DNA of 64,000 bases. It comes from JOPF136 sp963773835. Lineage in GTDB: Bacteria; Acidobacteriota; Terriglobia; Acidiferrales; UBA7541. The notes under the pieces are model-generated. The model saw only the letters and a list, made by a program, of their open reading frames with translations. It was not told the DNA's origin and did no database searches. The stretch spans positions 62,001 to 126,000 of the forward strand of contig CAVZCQ010000005.1 in assembly GCA_963773835.1 (NCBI GenBank), read 5' to 3'. Both the position numbers and the translations under genes were made by a program. Positions 32,856 to 42,193 of this stretch are shown in pieces; the first letter of the stretch is position 1, and each line of letters starts with the position of its first letter.

Positions 32856-33666
32856 ACTTCCAAATCGTCCTCCGTGGCGACCCCTCGCTGGCCGCGCCCG
32901 GATGCGGCACGTAGGGCACGCCCTTCAGCCGCAGACGCAGCGCCTCCCAGTAGATCGCCGCAATCACCTTCGCTGTCATCCAGGGGAATTCCACCAGGGT
33001 CCTGCGGAGTTCACGGGGGTTCCAAGGACGGCGCTCCAGGGATAGCGTGGCATCGAAGAACACGCCGTCCGCCTTCCGCGCCTTCGTGTGCGCCACGAGC
33101 CGCTCCCCGGGCGGCGTAAAGATCCATGTGTATTGATGGCCGAGATCCATGAAGGGCGACACGTGAAACACCTTTCGGGTCTCGTACCGTCGCGACTGCC
33201 ATTCGCCTGGCTGCCCGGCGGCTTTCGTCTGCTCGCACTCAGGCGTCAGCCAGTAATTGCATGTCTCGCCGAATGTGTTGCTCACTTCCGCCAGCATCAT
33301 CTCGAGTTTGCCGCTGCTCCCATACAGGTAAAAGAACGACACCGGATTAAAGCAATAGCCCAGATAGCGCAGGTTGGTCAGCAGGAAGATGGGCCCGTCG
33401 GGCAGCGTCACTCCATGCGCGGCGGCATCGCGCCGCAGCCGTTCGCGAAGGGGCAGCGACGCGTCGCCAAAATGGTCGCGTTCGTCGTACGCCGCCCAGT
33501 TCCACCGGTTGTAGCTCGAAAACGCCGACACGCGCATCAGCTCCGGAATTCGATCCACGTCCAGCAGGACGAGAAATACAGGGTAGGCGAACTCATGGCT
33601 CACCGGATGGAACCTCCGGTGGCGCAACGTGCCCGCGTAAATTGCCGGCCCAATCTGCATCAGCAC
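32848..33666 (-). CDS. DUF1365 family protein
   Basis: The 272-residue protein starts MLMQIGPAIYAGTLRHRRF and has the DUF1365 blocks HEFAYPVFLVLLDVD, YCFNPVSFFYLY and AEVSNTFGET. The biochemical role of the family is not settled, but its genes nearly always sit beside CFA-type methyltransferases and an FAD oxidoreductase, as here. A function in phospholipid acyl-chain modification is inferred from that. It overlaps both neighbours (seven bases with the oxidoreductase, eight with CFA), so translation is coupled. Confidence 0.92.
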   Translation of the reverse strand: MLMQIGPAIYAGTLRHRRFHPVSHEFAYPVFLVLLDVDRIPELMRVSAFSSYNRWNWAAYDERDHFGDASLPLRERLRRDAAAHGVTLPDGPIFLLTNLRYLGYCFNPVSFFYLYGSSGKLEMMLAEVSNTFGETCNYWLTPECEQTKAAGQPGEWQSRRYETRKVFHVSPFMDLGHQYTWIFTPPGERLVAHTKARKADGVFFDATLSLERRPWNPRELRRTLVEFPWMTAKVIAAIYWEALRLRLKGVPYVPHPGAASEGSPRRTIWKYV

Positions 33667-34988
33667 TCCACTCCGAACGCCCGCGCCACCCGCAGCGCGG
33701 AATTCAGCCCGTCTTCATGGAACCCGTAGAGCCAATACGCCCCGCAATAATGCACCCGGTCGCGCCCGCTGATTTCCGCCCAGCGCCGCTGCGCCCTCAC
33801 AGCTTCCAGTGTGTACAGGGGATGATGATAGACGAAACGCCGTAGAATCTTCGAACCATCCACAGCGCCGGCCGCGTTCAGCGTCACGCAGTAATCCTGC
33901 GCCACCGGCAGCGGCTGGAGACGGTTCATGTGGTAAGTGAGCGTGGCGCCAGGCGACGCATCGCCGTCCAGGTGGCAATTCCACGAGGCGCGGCCCCAGG
34001 CCGTGTGTGGCAGCAGGCGCGAGTCCGTATGCAACAGCGCTTCGTTCGCCGTCGTGCGAAACGCGCCCAGAATCGACCGTTCCGCCTCGCTCCGATTCAC
34101 CAGCAGCGCGAGCGCCTGATTGCCATGGCAGGCCAGCACCACTTCGTCGAATTCCGCCGCCGGTATCCCGTGAAAATTAATCCGCACGCTCCGTTCGCTC
34201 CGCTCGATTCCGGCGATCTGCGCCCCGAGCACGATCCGTTCGCGATAGGGCGCGGTCAGCAGTGGGATGTAACGGCTGCATCCTCCGGGAATCGTTCGCC
34301 AGCGGATGTGGCGCGTGAGCCGCAGCATTCCGTGGTTCTCGAAGAACCGGAACAGCGTGGCCGCAGGGAACGCGCCGATCTGCCCGGTAGCCGTGGACCA
34401 GATTGCTGACGCCAAAGGGTAGAGATAGCTCCGCGTAAACGCACGGCTGAACCGCCGCCGCCCCAGGAATTCGTCCAGCGTGCTCTCATCCGGCTCCTCT
34501 GGCCGAGCGCGCTCTAGCAGACATCGCGCCGCGCCGTTGAACCGGTGGATTTCCGCGAGCAGCGCGTACTGCCGCGCATGGAGCAGGTTGCCCCGTTGCG
34601 CGAAGAAGCCGCGAAGCCCGCGTGAGCTGTACTCGAAGCCGGAGTGCTCGTCCCGGACGGAGAACGACATGTCGCTCTCCACCGTCGGGATGTTCAACTC
34701 GTGCAGCAGTCGCACCAGGTTGGGATAATTCCGCGTGTTGTGGACGATGAAGCCGGTGTCAACAGGAACCGGTCCGGCGGGCGTCTCCACCGTGACCGTG
34801 TGGGTGTGGCCTCCCAGCCGCGATTCCCGCTCGAACAGAGTGACGCGATGCTGCCGGCTCAGGTAATACGCCGCCGCGAGGCCCGAGATTCCGGAACCGA
34901 TGACTGCGATCTCTTTCAATCCCGATAGTCTCCACTCCAGGAGTGGAAGACCGTTGCCGGAATCCCGGAAACCGACGGGCTCTGGCAA
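33660..34988 (-). CDS. FAD-dependent oxidoreductase (amine-oxidase-like)
   Basis: The protein has the Rossmann FAD motif IAVIGSGISGLAAAYYLS followed by FERESRLGGHTHT, and a C-terminal FAD contact near YCGAYWLYGFHEDGLNSA. Such flavoproteins accompany DUF1365 and CFA synthases and may desaturate or oxidise acyl chains. The ATG at 34988 adds a 23-residue N-terminus that is not family-like. A TTG at 34919, with GGAG ten bases upstream, starts directly at LKEIAVIGSG and may be the true start. It is the first gene of its operon and is divergent from the DUF1475 operon, with 176 bp between. Confidence 0.9.
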   Translation of the reverse strand: MPEPVGFRDSGNGLPLLEWRLSGLKEIAVIGSGISGLAAAYYLSRQHRVTLFERESRLGGHTHTVTVETPAGPVPVDTGFIVHNTRNYPNLVRLLHELNIPTVESDMSFSVRDEHSGFEYSSRGLRGFFAQRGNLLHARQYALLAEIHRFNGAARCLLERARPEEPDESTLDEFLGRRRFSRAFTRSYLYPLASAIWSTATGQIGAFPAATLFRFFENHGMLRLTRHIRWRTIPGGCSRYIPLLTAPYRERIVLGAQIAGIERSERSVRINFHGIPAAEFDEVVLACHGNQALALLVNRSEAERSILGAFRTTANEALLHTDSRLLPHTAWGRASWNCHLDGDASPGATLTYHMNRLQPLPVAQDYCVTLNAAGAVDGSKILRRFVYHHPLYTLEAVRAQRRWAEISGRDRVHYCGAYWLYGFHEDGLNSALRVARAFGVEC

Positions 34989-35164
34989 CCGACCTGGAAG
35001 CTGTGTAGCCTAACTCCAACCCCCGCGCCGGGTCAAAGCAGTTGGCCCTTCGCGTACCCCGCTCTGCGCGACGTGCCAAGCGGGGGAGCGCTGGACGGGC
35101 TGCGCCGCTCGGGAATGCACAGCCCGGCTGTGAACGGTGCCGCGACGCAGCAGACGGAGGAGAA

Positions 35165-35506
35165 ATGAGGACGATTCTAATCGCGCTGTTCAGCGCAATC
35201 TTTGTGATCATGATTGGCGTCACGCTGTGGTCCGCCTCGCGCTCCAGCCTGCTCGATCCCGCGGTGCGCGCCGCCTTCAACGCGCAGCCCTGGGCCATTG
35301 CCACTCTGTTCGATGCCTACTGCGGGTTCATCACCTTTTTCGTATGGGTGGCATACCGCGAGCCCGGCGTTGGCCTGAAGATTCTCTGGCTGGTGCTCAT
35401 TTTGCTGCTCGGGAACATCGCCATGTCGTTCTACGTGCTCCTCCAGCTCTTCCGCCTGAAACCGGGTGACCCGCTCTCCTCCCTGTTCGCGCCCCGCGCC
35501 GCATGA
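35165..35506 (+). CDS. DUF1475-like small membrane protein
   Basis: The 113-residue protein starts MRTILIALFSAIFVIMIG and has three predicted membrane helices (about residues 4-24, 45-65 and 72-95). The segments SSLLDPAVRAAFNAQPWAIA and TLFDAYCGFITFFVWVAYRE fit the DUF1475 family. GGAGGAGAA precedes the ATG. Its stop overlaps the start of the DUF2062 gene by four bases. It is the first gene of the right-hand lipid operon. Function unknown. Confidence 0.8.
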   Translation: MRTILIALFSAIFVIMIGVTLWSASRSSLLDPAVRAAFNAQPWAIATLFDAYCGFITFFVWVAYREPGVGLKILWLVLILLLGNIAMSFYVLLQLFRLKPGDPLSSLFAPRAA

Positions 35507-36015
35507 GGGCGCTGCGCAAAGTCGTTGCCTTCATCCGCGACCTGCTGCGTCAGGGACTCTCCCCGGAGAAGATTGCCCTGTGTCTGGCGCTGGGAGTGGC
35601 CATTAGCACGGTGCCCATCTCCTTCGGGCTCGGCACGGCGCTGTGCACGGCTGCGGCGGTCGTCTTCCGGCTGAACCTACCCGCCATCCAGGCGGCGAAC
35701 TGGGCTGCGGCTCCGCTCCAGGTGCTGCTATTCATTCCCTATATGCGCGCGGGGGAATTTCTCACCGGAGCGAAGCCGCTGCCGCTCTCGATAACGCAGA
35801 TCACGGCGATGTTGCGCGCCGACCTGTGGGGCAGTCTGGCCCGCCTGTGGGGCTCGATTCTCCGGGCCACCCTGGGTTGGGCGGTGATCGCCCCGCTGGG
35901 AGTGCTTCTGATCTACGCTCTCCTCGTGCCGCTGCTGCGGCGGATTCCTGCGCTCCCCCGCGAGCCGGGCGGCGGCGCTCCCAGCGCGGGTAGTGCCCCG
36001 GAGAAGCGCGCGTGA
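35503..36015 (+). CDS. DUF2062 family membrane protein
   Basis: The 170-residue protein carries the DUF2062 core: GLSPEKIALCLALGVAIS, then PAIQAANWAAAPLQVLLFIP and a final pair of hydrophobic segments. There are about three membrane helices. The family is uncharacterised and is often linked to polyketide/lipid or glycosyltransferase genes. It is coupled by four-base overlaps to the genes on both sides. The C-terminal 20 residues are Gly/Pro/Ala-rich. Confidence 0.85.
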   Translation: MRALRKVVAFIRDLLRQGLSPEKIALCLALGVAISTVPISFGLGTALCTAAAVVFRLNLPAIQAANWAAAPLQVLLFIPYMRAGEFLTGAKPLPLSITQITAMLRADLWGSLARLWGSILRATLGWAVIAPLGVLLIYALLVPLLRRIPALPREPGGGAPSAGSAPEKRA

Positions 36016-36824
36016 CGCCCTACCTCCATCTCCTGCTGCTCGCCTGGCTGGTGGCAGCCGGCGTGATGACGCTCCTCTGGCTCCTCCATCTTCCCATGCG
36101 CAATGCCGCCATCGTCGATTTCGGCTGGGGATTCCTGCTCCCCACGATCGCGATTCTCTACGCCTATGCGGCAACCGGCTACGCGCCTCGCCGCTGGCTG
36201 ATTGCGGGCATGGCCACCGCGTGGGGGTATCGACTCGCCTTCTATCTGCTGTTCACACGCATCGTGGGCCATCCCGAAGAGGGGCGCTACGTGGAGCTGC
36301 GCCAATCCTGGAAGACCAATTTGCCGCTCAAATTCTTCATCTTTTTCCAGGCCCAGGCCCTGCTGGACGTTCTGCTCTCGCTGCCATTTCTTCTGGCCGC
36401 GCTCGACCCTCGTCCCGCCTTCGGCTGGAGCGATTTCGGGGGCGCGGCCATTTGGGCTGTGGCCTTCGCGGGCGAGACGGCCGCCGACGCCCAGCTCAGC
36501 CGGTTCAAATCGAATCCGGCGAACAAAGGAAAAACCTGCCGCGCGGGCCTGTGGCTGTACTCGCGGCACCCCAATTATTTCTTCGAATGGCTCATCTGGG
36601 TCGCCTACGCGATCTACGCGATTGCGGCCCCCTGGGGCTGGCTGGCTCTCGCGTGTCCCGCCCTGATGCTCTTTTTCCTCTTTCGTGTGACCGGCATTCC
36701 GGCCACTGAGGCGCAGGCATTGCGCTCGCGCGGCGAGGAATATCGCCGCTACCAGGAGACCACGAGCGCGTTTTTTCCCTGGTGGCCAAAGAAACAGCGC
36801 ACGCCCGGCGCGGCCAGCAACTGA
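36012..36824 (+). CDS. DUF1295 (steroid 5-alpha-reductase-like) membrane protein
   Basis: The 270-residue protein has six or seven membrane helices and the family motif region CRAGLWLYSRHPNYFFEW, with the conserved Arg-His-Pro-Asn-Tyr and a later SRGEEYRRYQETTSAFFPW. DUF1295 proteins belong to the steroid-reductase/isoprenylcysteine-methyltransferase fold, so a NADPH-linked reduction of a lipid double bond is plausible. The start overlaps the DUF2062 stop by four bases; the CFA-like gene starts five bases after its stop. Confidence 0.9.
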   Translation: MTPYLHLLLLAWLVAAGVMTLLWLLHLPMRNAAIVDFGWGFLLPTIAILYAYAATGYAPRRWLIAGMATAWGYRLAFYLLFTRIVGHPEEGRYVELRQSWKTNLPLKFFIFFQAQALLDVLLSLPFLLAALDPRPAFGWSDFGGAAIWAVAFAGETAADAQLSRFKSNPANKGKTCRAGLWLYSRHPNYFFEWLIWVAYAIYAIAAPWGWLALACPALMLFFLFRVTGIPATEAQALRSRGEEYRRYQETTSAFFPWWPKKQRTPGAASN

Positions 36825-36829
36825 ATTCG

Positions 36830-37939
36830 ATGTCTGCCGCTCCCAAATCAGTTCCCGCTCCCGAAAGCGCAGCGGAATCTCTACGTTCTGCCTGGTATTC
36901 GTCGCTGGTCGAATCCGGCCTGCTCCCCGATTGGCTGCTGCGTTGGGGCATTCGGAGGAATTGCGCTGCGCGCCTCCGCGAGGAATCCGTTGGGGGGCCC
37001 GAGGCGCAGCGGGAGCGACGCCGTCTGCTCCTCGTCCAGCTCGACGCCGACCCAATCGCCATCCGCGCCGACGCAGCCAACGCTCAGCATTACGAAGTGC
37101 CTGCCGAGTTCTTCGAGCACGTGCTGGGCCGGCACATGAAATACAGTTGCGGCTATTGGCCGCCTGGAGTGGGTACGCTCGACGCGAGCGAGGAGGCCAT
37201 GCTCGCGCTCACCGCAGAGCGCGCGCGCATTTCGGACGGCCAGCGCATCCTGGAGCTCGGCTGCGGCTGGGGCTCGCTCACTCTGTATCTCGCCGAACAT
37301 TTTCCCGCCAGCAGCATCATCGCCGTATCCAATTCCCGCTCGCAGAAGGAGTTTATCGACGCCCGCGCGCGCACCCGCGGCCTGCGAAACGTTGAAGTCA
37401 TCACCGCGGACATGAACACGTTCGACACCGGCGGGCGCTTCGACCGCATCGTCTCGGCGGAAATGTTCGAGCACATGCGCAACTACGGCGTGCTTTTGGC
37501 CCGCATCGCTCGCTGGATGCGGCCCGACGCGCTGCTGTTCGTCCACGTCTTCGCCCATGCGCGGTTCGCATACCCCTACGAAGTCCGCGGACCGGACGAC
37601 TGGATGGCGCAGTATTTCTTCACCGGAGGGATGATGCCGAGCGAAGACCTGCTCCCCGGGTTCCACCGCCACGTGCGCTGCGTCGAGCGCTGGCGCCTGG
37701 ACGGAACCCACTATCAGCGCACGGCAGAAGCGTGGCTCGCGCGCATGGACGCAAACCGCGGCACTCTCCGCCCTGTCATCGCCGGAACCTACGGCGAGGC
37801 GAATGCGCGGCTGTGGTGGGCGCGCTGGCGCCTGTTTTTTATGGCCTGCGCTGAGTTATGGGGCTACCGCGGGGGCTCCGAATGGATCGTCTGCCACTAC
37901 CTGTTCGAACCGGCAGGCGACCCGGCCGCCCTCCCGTGA
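36830..37939 (+). CDS. CFA-synthase-like SAM methyltransferase (second copy)
   Basis: The 369-residue protein has a SAM site ILELGCGWGSLTLYLA and the CFA-family features YEVPAEFFEHVLG, MKYSCGYW and SAEMFEHMRNYG. It lacks the extended N-terminal domain of the 472-residue CFA synthase in the divergent operon, and its active-site blocks differ: AEMFEHM replaces IEMFEAVGH. It probably methylates a lipid with a different outcome or substrate. It starts five bases after the DUF1295 stop and is the last gene of its operon. It converges with the giant lipoprotein gene, 23 bp apart. Confidence 0.88.
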   Translation: MSAAPKSVPAPESAAESLRSAWYSSLVESGLLPDWLLRWGIRRNCAARLREESVGGPEAQRERRRLLLVQLDADPIAIRADAANAQHYEVPAEFFEHVLGRHMKYSCGYWPPGVGTLDASEEAMLALTAERARISDGQRILELGCGWGSLTLYLAEHFPASSIIAVSNSRSQKEFIDARARTRGLRNVEVITADMNTFDTGGRFDRIVSAEMFEHMRNYGVLLARIARWMRPDALLFVHVFAHARFAYPYEVRGPDDWMAQYFFTGGMMPSEDLLPGFHRHVRCVERWRLDGTHYQRTAEAWLARMDANRGTLRPVIAGTYGEANARLWWARWRLFFMACAELWGYRGGSEWIVCHYLFEPAGDPAALP

Positions 37940-37962
37940 ACCAGCGCGGCAGGAACCTGGTA

Positions 37963-40900
37963 TCAATTGAGATGGTAGACGACAGATGTGGTGGAATTGT
38001 TTTGAGTGCCGCCGAGATAGCTGGCGTACAGGATGGTCAAGCCGTCCGAGGAAAGCTTTACCACCACAACGTTTGTATTATTGCCCCCGGAGGCGCCCGC
38101 AAACGTCCCCTGCAACGCATTCGCCGTTACCGGAAAATCCACGGAGTTTGTCGCCAGCGAAAAATAGAGGTTTTCGGCGCTGTCCAGTTGCAGGCGGGTG
38201 GCGTCGGCAGACTCGCTTCCGCTGCCTCCCACCAGCCTCGAAAAGACCAGGGTGCTGAGGTCGCTGGTCAGTTTGGTGACCGCAAAATCGGAGGGGCCGG
38301 AGAGCGCTCCACCAGTGGTCAGGGGGTAGTCGGAAGCATCGGTGGGCATAACGATGATCGGTTGCATGTCCCGGTCAACGGCGATCCCCTTGCACGCCTG
38401 GATCGTGCTCGCGCTGGTCCCCCCGAGATACGTCAACCGCGTGATCACGCCGCTGCTGTTCAGGACGGCGACGTAGGCTTCCTGTTGGCCTTGCAACGCC
38501 GGCTGAAACGCATTCGTGGACACGGGTAGATCGCTCGCATTGGTTTGCCCACAAACGTAGATGTTGTTGCTGGAATCTAACGCGATCCCTCCGGAAGCCG
38601 TCGTCGTCGTGGGAGCGCCCGGATTGGGGCCATTGGTGTGTCCGAACAAAAGCGTGCTCGAGAGCAGGGTTGTCCCGTCTTCAGAGAGTCCGATCACAAC
38701 ACCAAAGGATCCTACGCCCGTCAGGGGCGGCCGCCCCTGGATTGGGGGTATCGGAAATCCATTGGGCGGCGCGGAGGTCGACCGGCTCGTTCCGCTGATC
38801 GCCAGCACTCCCGAACCAGTCATGGCTATGCGCCCGTCCGCGAAATCGTCGCCAGCGCCTCCCACAAACGTCAGCCACACCAGGCCACCCGAGCTGTTCG
38901 ACGATTTCGGGTTGATCTTCGCCACGAAAATGTCGCTGCCCCCGGCATTCGCCGTCTGAAAAGCGCCGGTCGTGCCCCTCAGGTTTGTGGCGCCTATTGC
39001 CGTGCTGTCCGTTTCGCTTCCGATCACAAAGATGTTGCCGGAGGAGTCCACCGTCAGGCTGTTACAGGTTTCGTCTCCGCTGCCGCCCAGGTAGCTCAGG
39101 TATTGCAGTGCGCCCGATGAATTGAATTCCGCGATAAATGCGTCCTTGCCGCCGCCATAGGCCGCCTGCGCCGCGTTGGAAGAGGTCTTCAGATTCGGAT
39201 CCATGGTCACACCGCAGCCGAACACGTTTCCGGAACTGTCCACGAAAACGTCGCGCACCTGCCCGAAGCTCGACATCCCACCCAGATATGTGGAAAAGGT
39301 ATAGGACGCAGTTGTAGCGGCGCTTACCGGGGTGCTCAGGCCGATGTTGGCGACGAATCCCGTGTCGTCGCCCGAGGCGAGTGACCCTTGAAAAGCCCCG
39401 GAAGTTGGATGAACCGGGAAATCCGTGGAGTTCGTTTCGCCCCCCAGCACCACCTGTTCCGTGACCGTGCCGCTCGGCACGGGAATCACAGTGAGCGTGC
39501 TCGTGGCGCCGGATGTCACCTGGCCGCTGATCTGAACGGACGTGGAGGCAGTCACCCCGGACGCGGCCCGGGCCAGAAACGTCGCCGATGTCAATCCCGC
39601 CGGAACCGTGACCGATGCGGGAACGCTCACCGTCGTGGACGCGCTTGCAAGAGTCACGATCAGGCCACCGGCAGGGGCCGGCGCCGTCAGCGTGACTGTG
39701 CCTGTCGAAGTCCGTCCCGTGAGCACGGTGGAGGGATTGAGGAACAACAAGCGCGCGTCGGGGGGCACCGGCGTAATCGTCAGCATGGCCTGCTGCGAGG
39801 ACGCGCCGAGCGATGCCGTGATGGTGGCCATCTGTTGTGTGCTCACCTGCAGGGTGGTGACCGCAAAGACTGCAGTCGTGTTCCCCGGGGCCACGGTGAG
39901 CGTCGCTCCGAGCTGCGCCAGCGGCGAGTTGCTTTGGAGCATCACCACCGTGCCCAACTGCGGAGCCGGGACGGACAGCGTCACCGTGCCCACCACCGAA
40001 TTGCCTCCGACCACCGAGGTCGGCGAGAGCGACACAGCCGTCACCTGAGGCGGCGGCACGACGACGAGAGTCGCACTCAGTGGAAACGCGTTCACGTTGA
40101 CGGTGATCGTTACGTTGACTTGGGATGCGACGGCGGTCGTGCAGAGGGTAAATGACGCTGTCAGGGAGTTTTGCAAGACGGTCACCGTTCCCGCAGGCGT
40201 TGTTACGCTGCAGGGGTCGTTCGCCGTGCCGCTACCAAACTGCACGCTTGGATCGCTGCTCGACACGCTAACGGGGAGTCCGCCGGGCGGCGCCCCCGCA
40301 GGGGCAATCGTGAAGGTGCCCGTCAGAGTTCCTCCGGGCATCGCTCCCCCCTGCACCACGCCGGCGCTCAGGGTGAACGAGGTAAGATTGAGCGCGCTCA
40401 CCGGAACCACCGTAACCACGCTGGTGACCGCGCCGGTTGTCGAGCCCTGAAGCATGGCCGTCAGCGTGATCGGAGTGGGCGTCGTCACCACCCCTCCAAC
40501 GACGTTGAACGCCTGGCTCGTCACCCCTCCTGTTACGGTCACGCTCGTCGGCACCGGCAACACCATCGAGTTGCTGCTCGTGAGCTGTACCGCCTCGCCT
40601 CCCGCGGGCGCTGGAATCGTGAGTGCTACGCTGCAGGAAAGTGTGTTTCCGGATGTGACCGCAGTCTGCTGGCACGAGATGCCGGCCAGGCTGATCGACG
40701 GCACGATTTGCAGGCCGAAGTTGATTGCTGTGGAATTCAGAGTTGCTGTCAGCGTGACTCCGGTCGACACGGTTACCGCCGAGCTCATGATCGTAAATTG
40801 GGCCTGCGTCGCGCCCGCCGGCACGGGGACGCTCGCGGGGAAAGTGATCGGCAGCGTCGTGTTGGCCGGCGTGGCGGGATTGGTAAAGACCGCGGTGAGC

Positions 40901-41736
40901 GTGATGGTCTCCCCCCCGGCCGGTGCTGGCGGAGAGACGGTTACCATGCCCGTCAGGCTTGTTCCTCCCGCCGCGGTTGGGGGCACCACCACCAGGGAGG
41001 TAATCGCTGTTCCCGTCGGCAGCAGCGTCAGTTGTACAGCTACCGAACTCGAATTCAACGTGGCCGTTACCGTAACAGTTCGCTGCGTCGAGATCGGAAA
41101 AGTGAAGATGCTGAATCCCACTGAGGTCGTATTGGTCGGCACGGTAACCGGATTTTCCGGCTGAACCGAGGGATCGCTGCTGGTGAGGGCCACCGGCTGG
41201 CCGGGCGAAAAGGCCGGGGAATTCAGTGTGACCGTGCCGATCAGGGTCAGTCCGCTGCTCAGGCTGGTCATATTCACGTTGAAGGCACTGACCGAAAGGG
41301 GATGGGTGGAAATGATCGTCAGCGTGGTCTGCACCGTCGTGAGTACCTGTGAGGTGGCTGAGATCAGCGCGGTCTGGTTGGAACCCACCGGGATGGTCTG
41401 GATCTTGAACGTCCCGGTCATGGCTCCTGCCGGGACGGTGAACTGTTCCACCGGCCCCGAGACGGTATTGATGATGGGAAGCGTCACGCTGCCGCTGGAC
41501 GACCCCAGCATCACCAGAAAACCTCCGGACACAGCCGGGGCCGACAGCGTGATGGTGGCCGTGGCTGACTGTCCCCCGTTCACCGAGCTGGGATTGATTG
41601 TGATTGAGGTGAGCGTTGGCGTAGTCGTCGAACCCGTACCCGAACTCGAACTCGTCGAACTGGGTCCGCATCCCGCCAATGCACCGAGCAGCAGGGTCAA
41701 TAAACCGCACGTCAAAAAGCGCCGTACCCCGTCCAT
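37963..41736 (-). CDS. Giant lipoprotein with Ig-like repeats and C-terminal SBBP propeller
   Basis: The 1,257-residue protein has a lipobox ALAGC with Cys23 as the lipidated residue, then a Ser/Thr-rich linker. At least seven tandem repeats of about 100 residues follow (about residues 40-780). Each starts like LxPxSVxGGxSxxGTVTL and has a PAPAGG turn, suggesting Ig-like or Calx-beta-like beta-sandwiches. From about residue 800 there are six or so SBBP-type blades with YLGG, D-SGN-x-Y/F-x-x-G and DFPV motifs. It should be an envelope-anchored or surface protein for adhesion or polysaccharide binding. No catalytic motif is seen. It is transcribed alone. Confidence 0.85.
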   Translation of the reverse strand: MDGVRRFLTCGLLTLLLGALAGCGPSSTSSSSGTGSTTTPTLTSITINPSSVNGGQSATATITLSAPAVSGGFLVMLGSSSGSVTLPIINTVSGPVEQFTVPAGAMTGTFKIQTIPVGSNQTALISATSQVLTTVQTTLTIISTHPLSVSAFNVNMTSLSSGLTLIGTVTLNSPAFSPGQPVALTSSDPSVQPENPVTVPTNTTSVGFSIFTFPISTQRTVTVTATLNSSSVAVQLTLLPTGTAITSLVVVPPTAAGGTSLTGMVTVSPPAPAGGETITLTAVFTNPATPANTTLPITFPASVPVPAGATQAQFTIMSSAVTVSTGVTLTATLNSTAINFGLQIVPSISLAGISCQQTAVTSGNTLSCSVALTIPAPAGGEAVQLTSSNSMVLPVPTSVTVTGGVTSQAFNVVGGVVTTPTPITLTAMLQGSTTGAVTSVVTVVPVSALNLTSFTLSAGVVQGGAMPGGTLTGTFTIAPAGAPPGGLPVSVSSSDPSVQFGSGTANDPCSVTTPAGTVTVLQNSLTASFTLCTTAVASQVNVTITVNVNAFPLSATLVVVPPPQVTAVSLSPTSVVGGNSVVGTVTLSVPAPQLGTVVMLQSNSPLAQLGATLTVAPGNTTAVFAVTTLQVSTQQMATITASLGASSQQAMLTITPVPPDARLLFLNPSTVLTGRTSTGTVTLTAPAPAGGLIVTLASASTTVSVPASVTVPAGLTSATFLARAASGVTASTSVQISGQVTSGATSTLTVIPVPSGTVTEQVVLGGETNSTDFPVHPTSGAFQGSLASGDDTGFVANIGLSTPVSAATTASYTFSTYLGGMSSFGQVRDVFVDSSGNVFGCGVTMDPNLKTSSNAAQAAYGGGKDAFIAEFNSSGALQYLSYLGGSGDETCNSLTVDSSGNIFVIGSETDSTAIGATNLRGTTGAFQTANAGGSDIFVAKINPKSSNSSGGLVWLTFVGGAGDDFADGRIAMTGSGVLAISGTSRSTSAPPNGFPIPPIQGRPPLTGVGSFGVVIGLSEDGTTLLSSTLLFGHTNGPNPGAPTTTTASGGIALDSSNNIYVCGQTNASDLPVSTNAFQPALQGQQEAYVAVLNSSGVITRLTYLGGTSASTIQACKGIAVDRDMQPIIVMPTDASDYPLTTGGALSGPSDFAVTKLTSDLSTLVFSRLVGGSGSESADATRLQLDSAENLYFSLATNSVDFPVTANALQGTFAGASGGNNTNVVVVKLSSDGLTILYASYLGGTQNNSTTSVVYHLN

Positions 41737-42193
41737 TCACTCTCCCGAACGCCGGACTCCACGCAAACCCTCCAATTGTAACCGTTCGGATGCGGCCGAA
41801 AAAGTCCGAGTTGCTCGCCTGCATCTGTCTGCTCAGGTTTTGGGCAGTAATGGGCTACTGGCTGGCAATGCGCGGCCGCGGGGGAGAGTGCCCCTCACCG
41901 GCAGCTATCTGCGGCTTTCCCGGCGGTGACTTCCGCGGCTTTACGCATGATGGGTTCTGTATTTTTGGGCTTCGATGTTGTTCCCGCCCTCGGCGCAATC
42001 CGGTTTCCGCCGCCGTGTGCGGCTGCATCCCTGGATCGGTTTGTCCGTCTGTGAATGGATGGAGGGCGACCGTGCCGCGCCCGCGGCACTCAGAAACGTG
42101 CGCCCTGTGGCCCTGTTCGCCGGCCGCAGGGGCGCGATGGCTTTCGAATTTGCCCGCCGTGGTTTCTGAAGTGATCGAGCCGCTGAGGGACGC
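41737..42193. other. 457-bp intergenic region, no gene recognised
   Basis: This stretch lies between the lipoprotein start and the aceA stop, so it must hold the lipoprotein promoter. Several short frames cross it on both strands, but none has a ribosome site or a recognisable product. No tRNA, strong hairpin or repeat was seen by eye. Confidence 0.5.

Noticed and set aside
36782..36829. Upstream start for the second CFA-like gene
   Set aside because: It would lie inside the DUF1295 gene; the ATG at 36830 just after that stop gives a normal operon junction.
40171..41124. Long plus-strand frames opposite the lipoprotein gene
   Set aside because: The minus strand has the lipobox, Ig-like repeats and SBBP blades; the opposite frames are Arg/His-rich shadows of the repeats.
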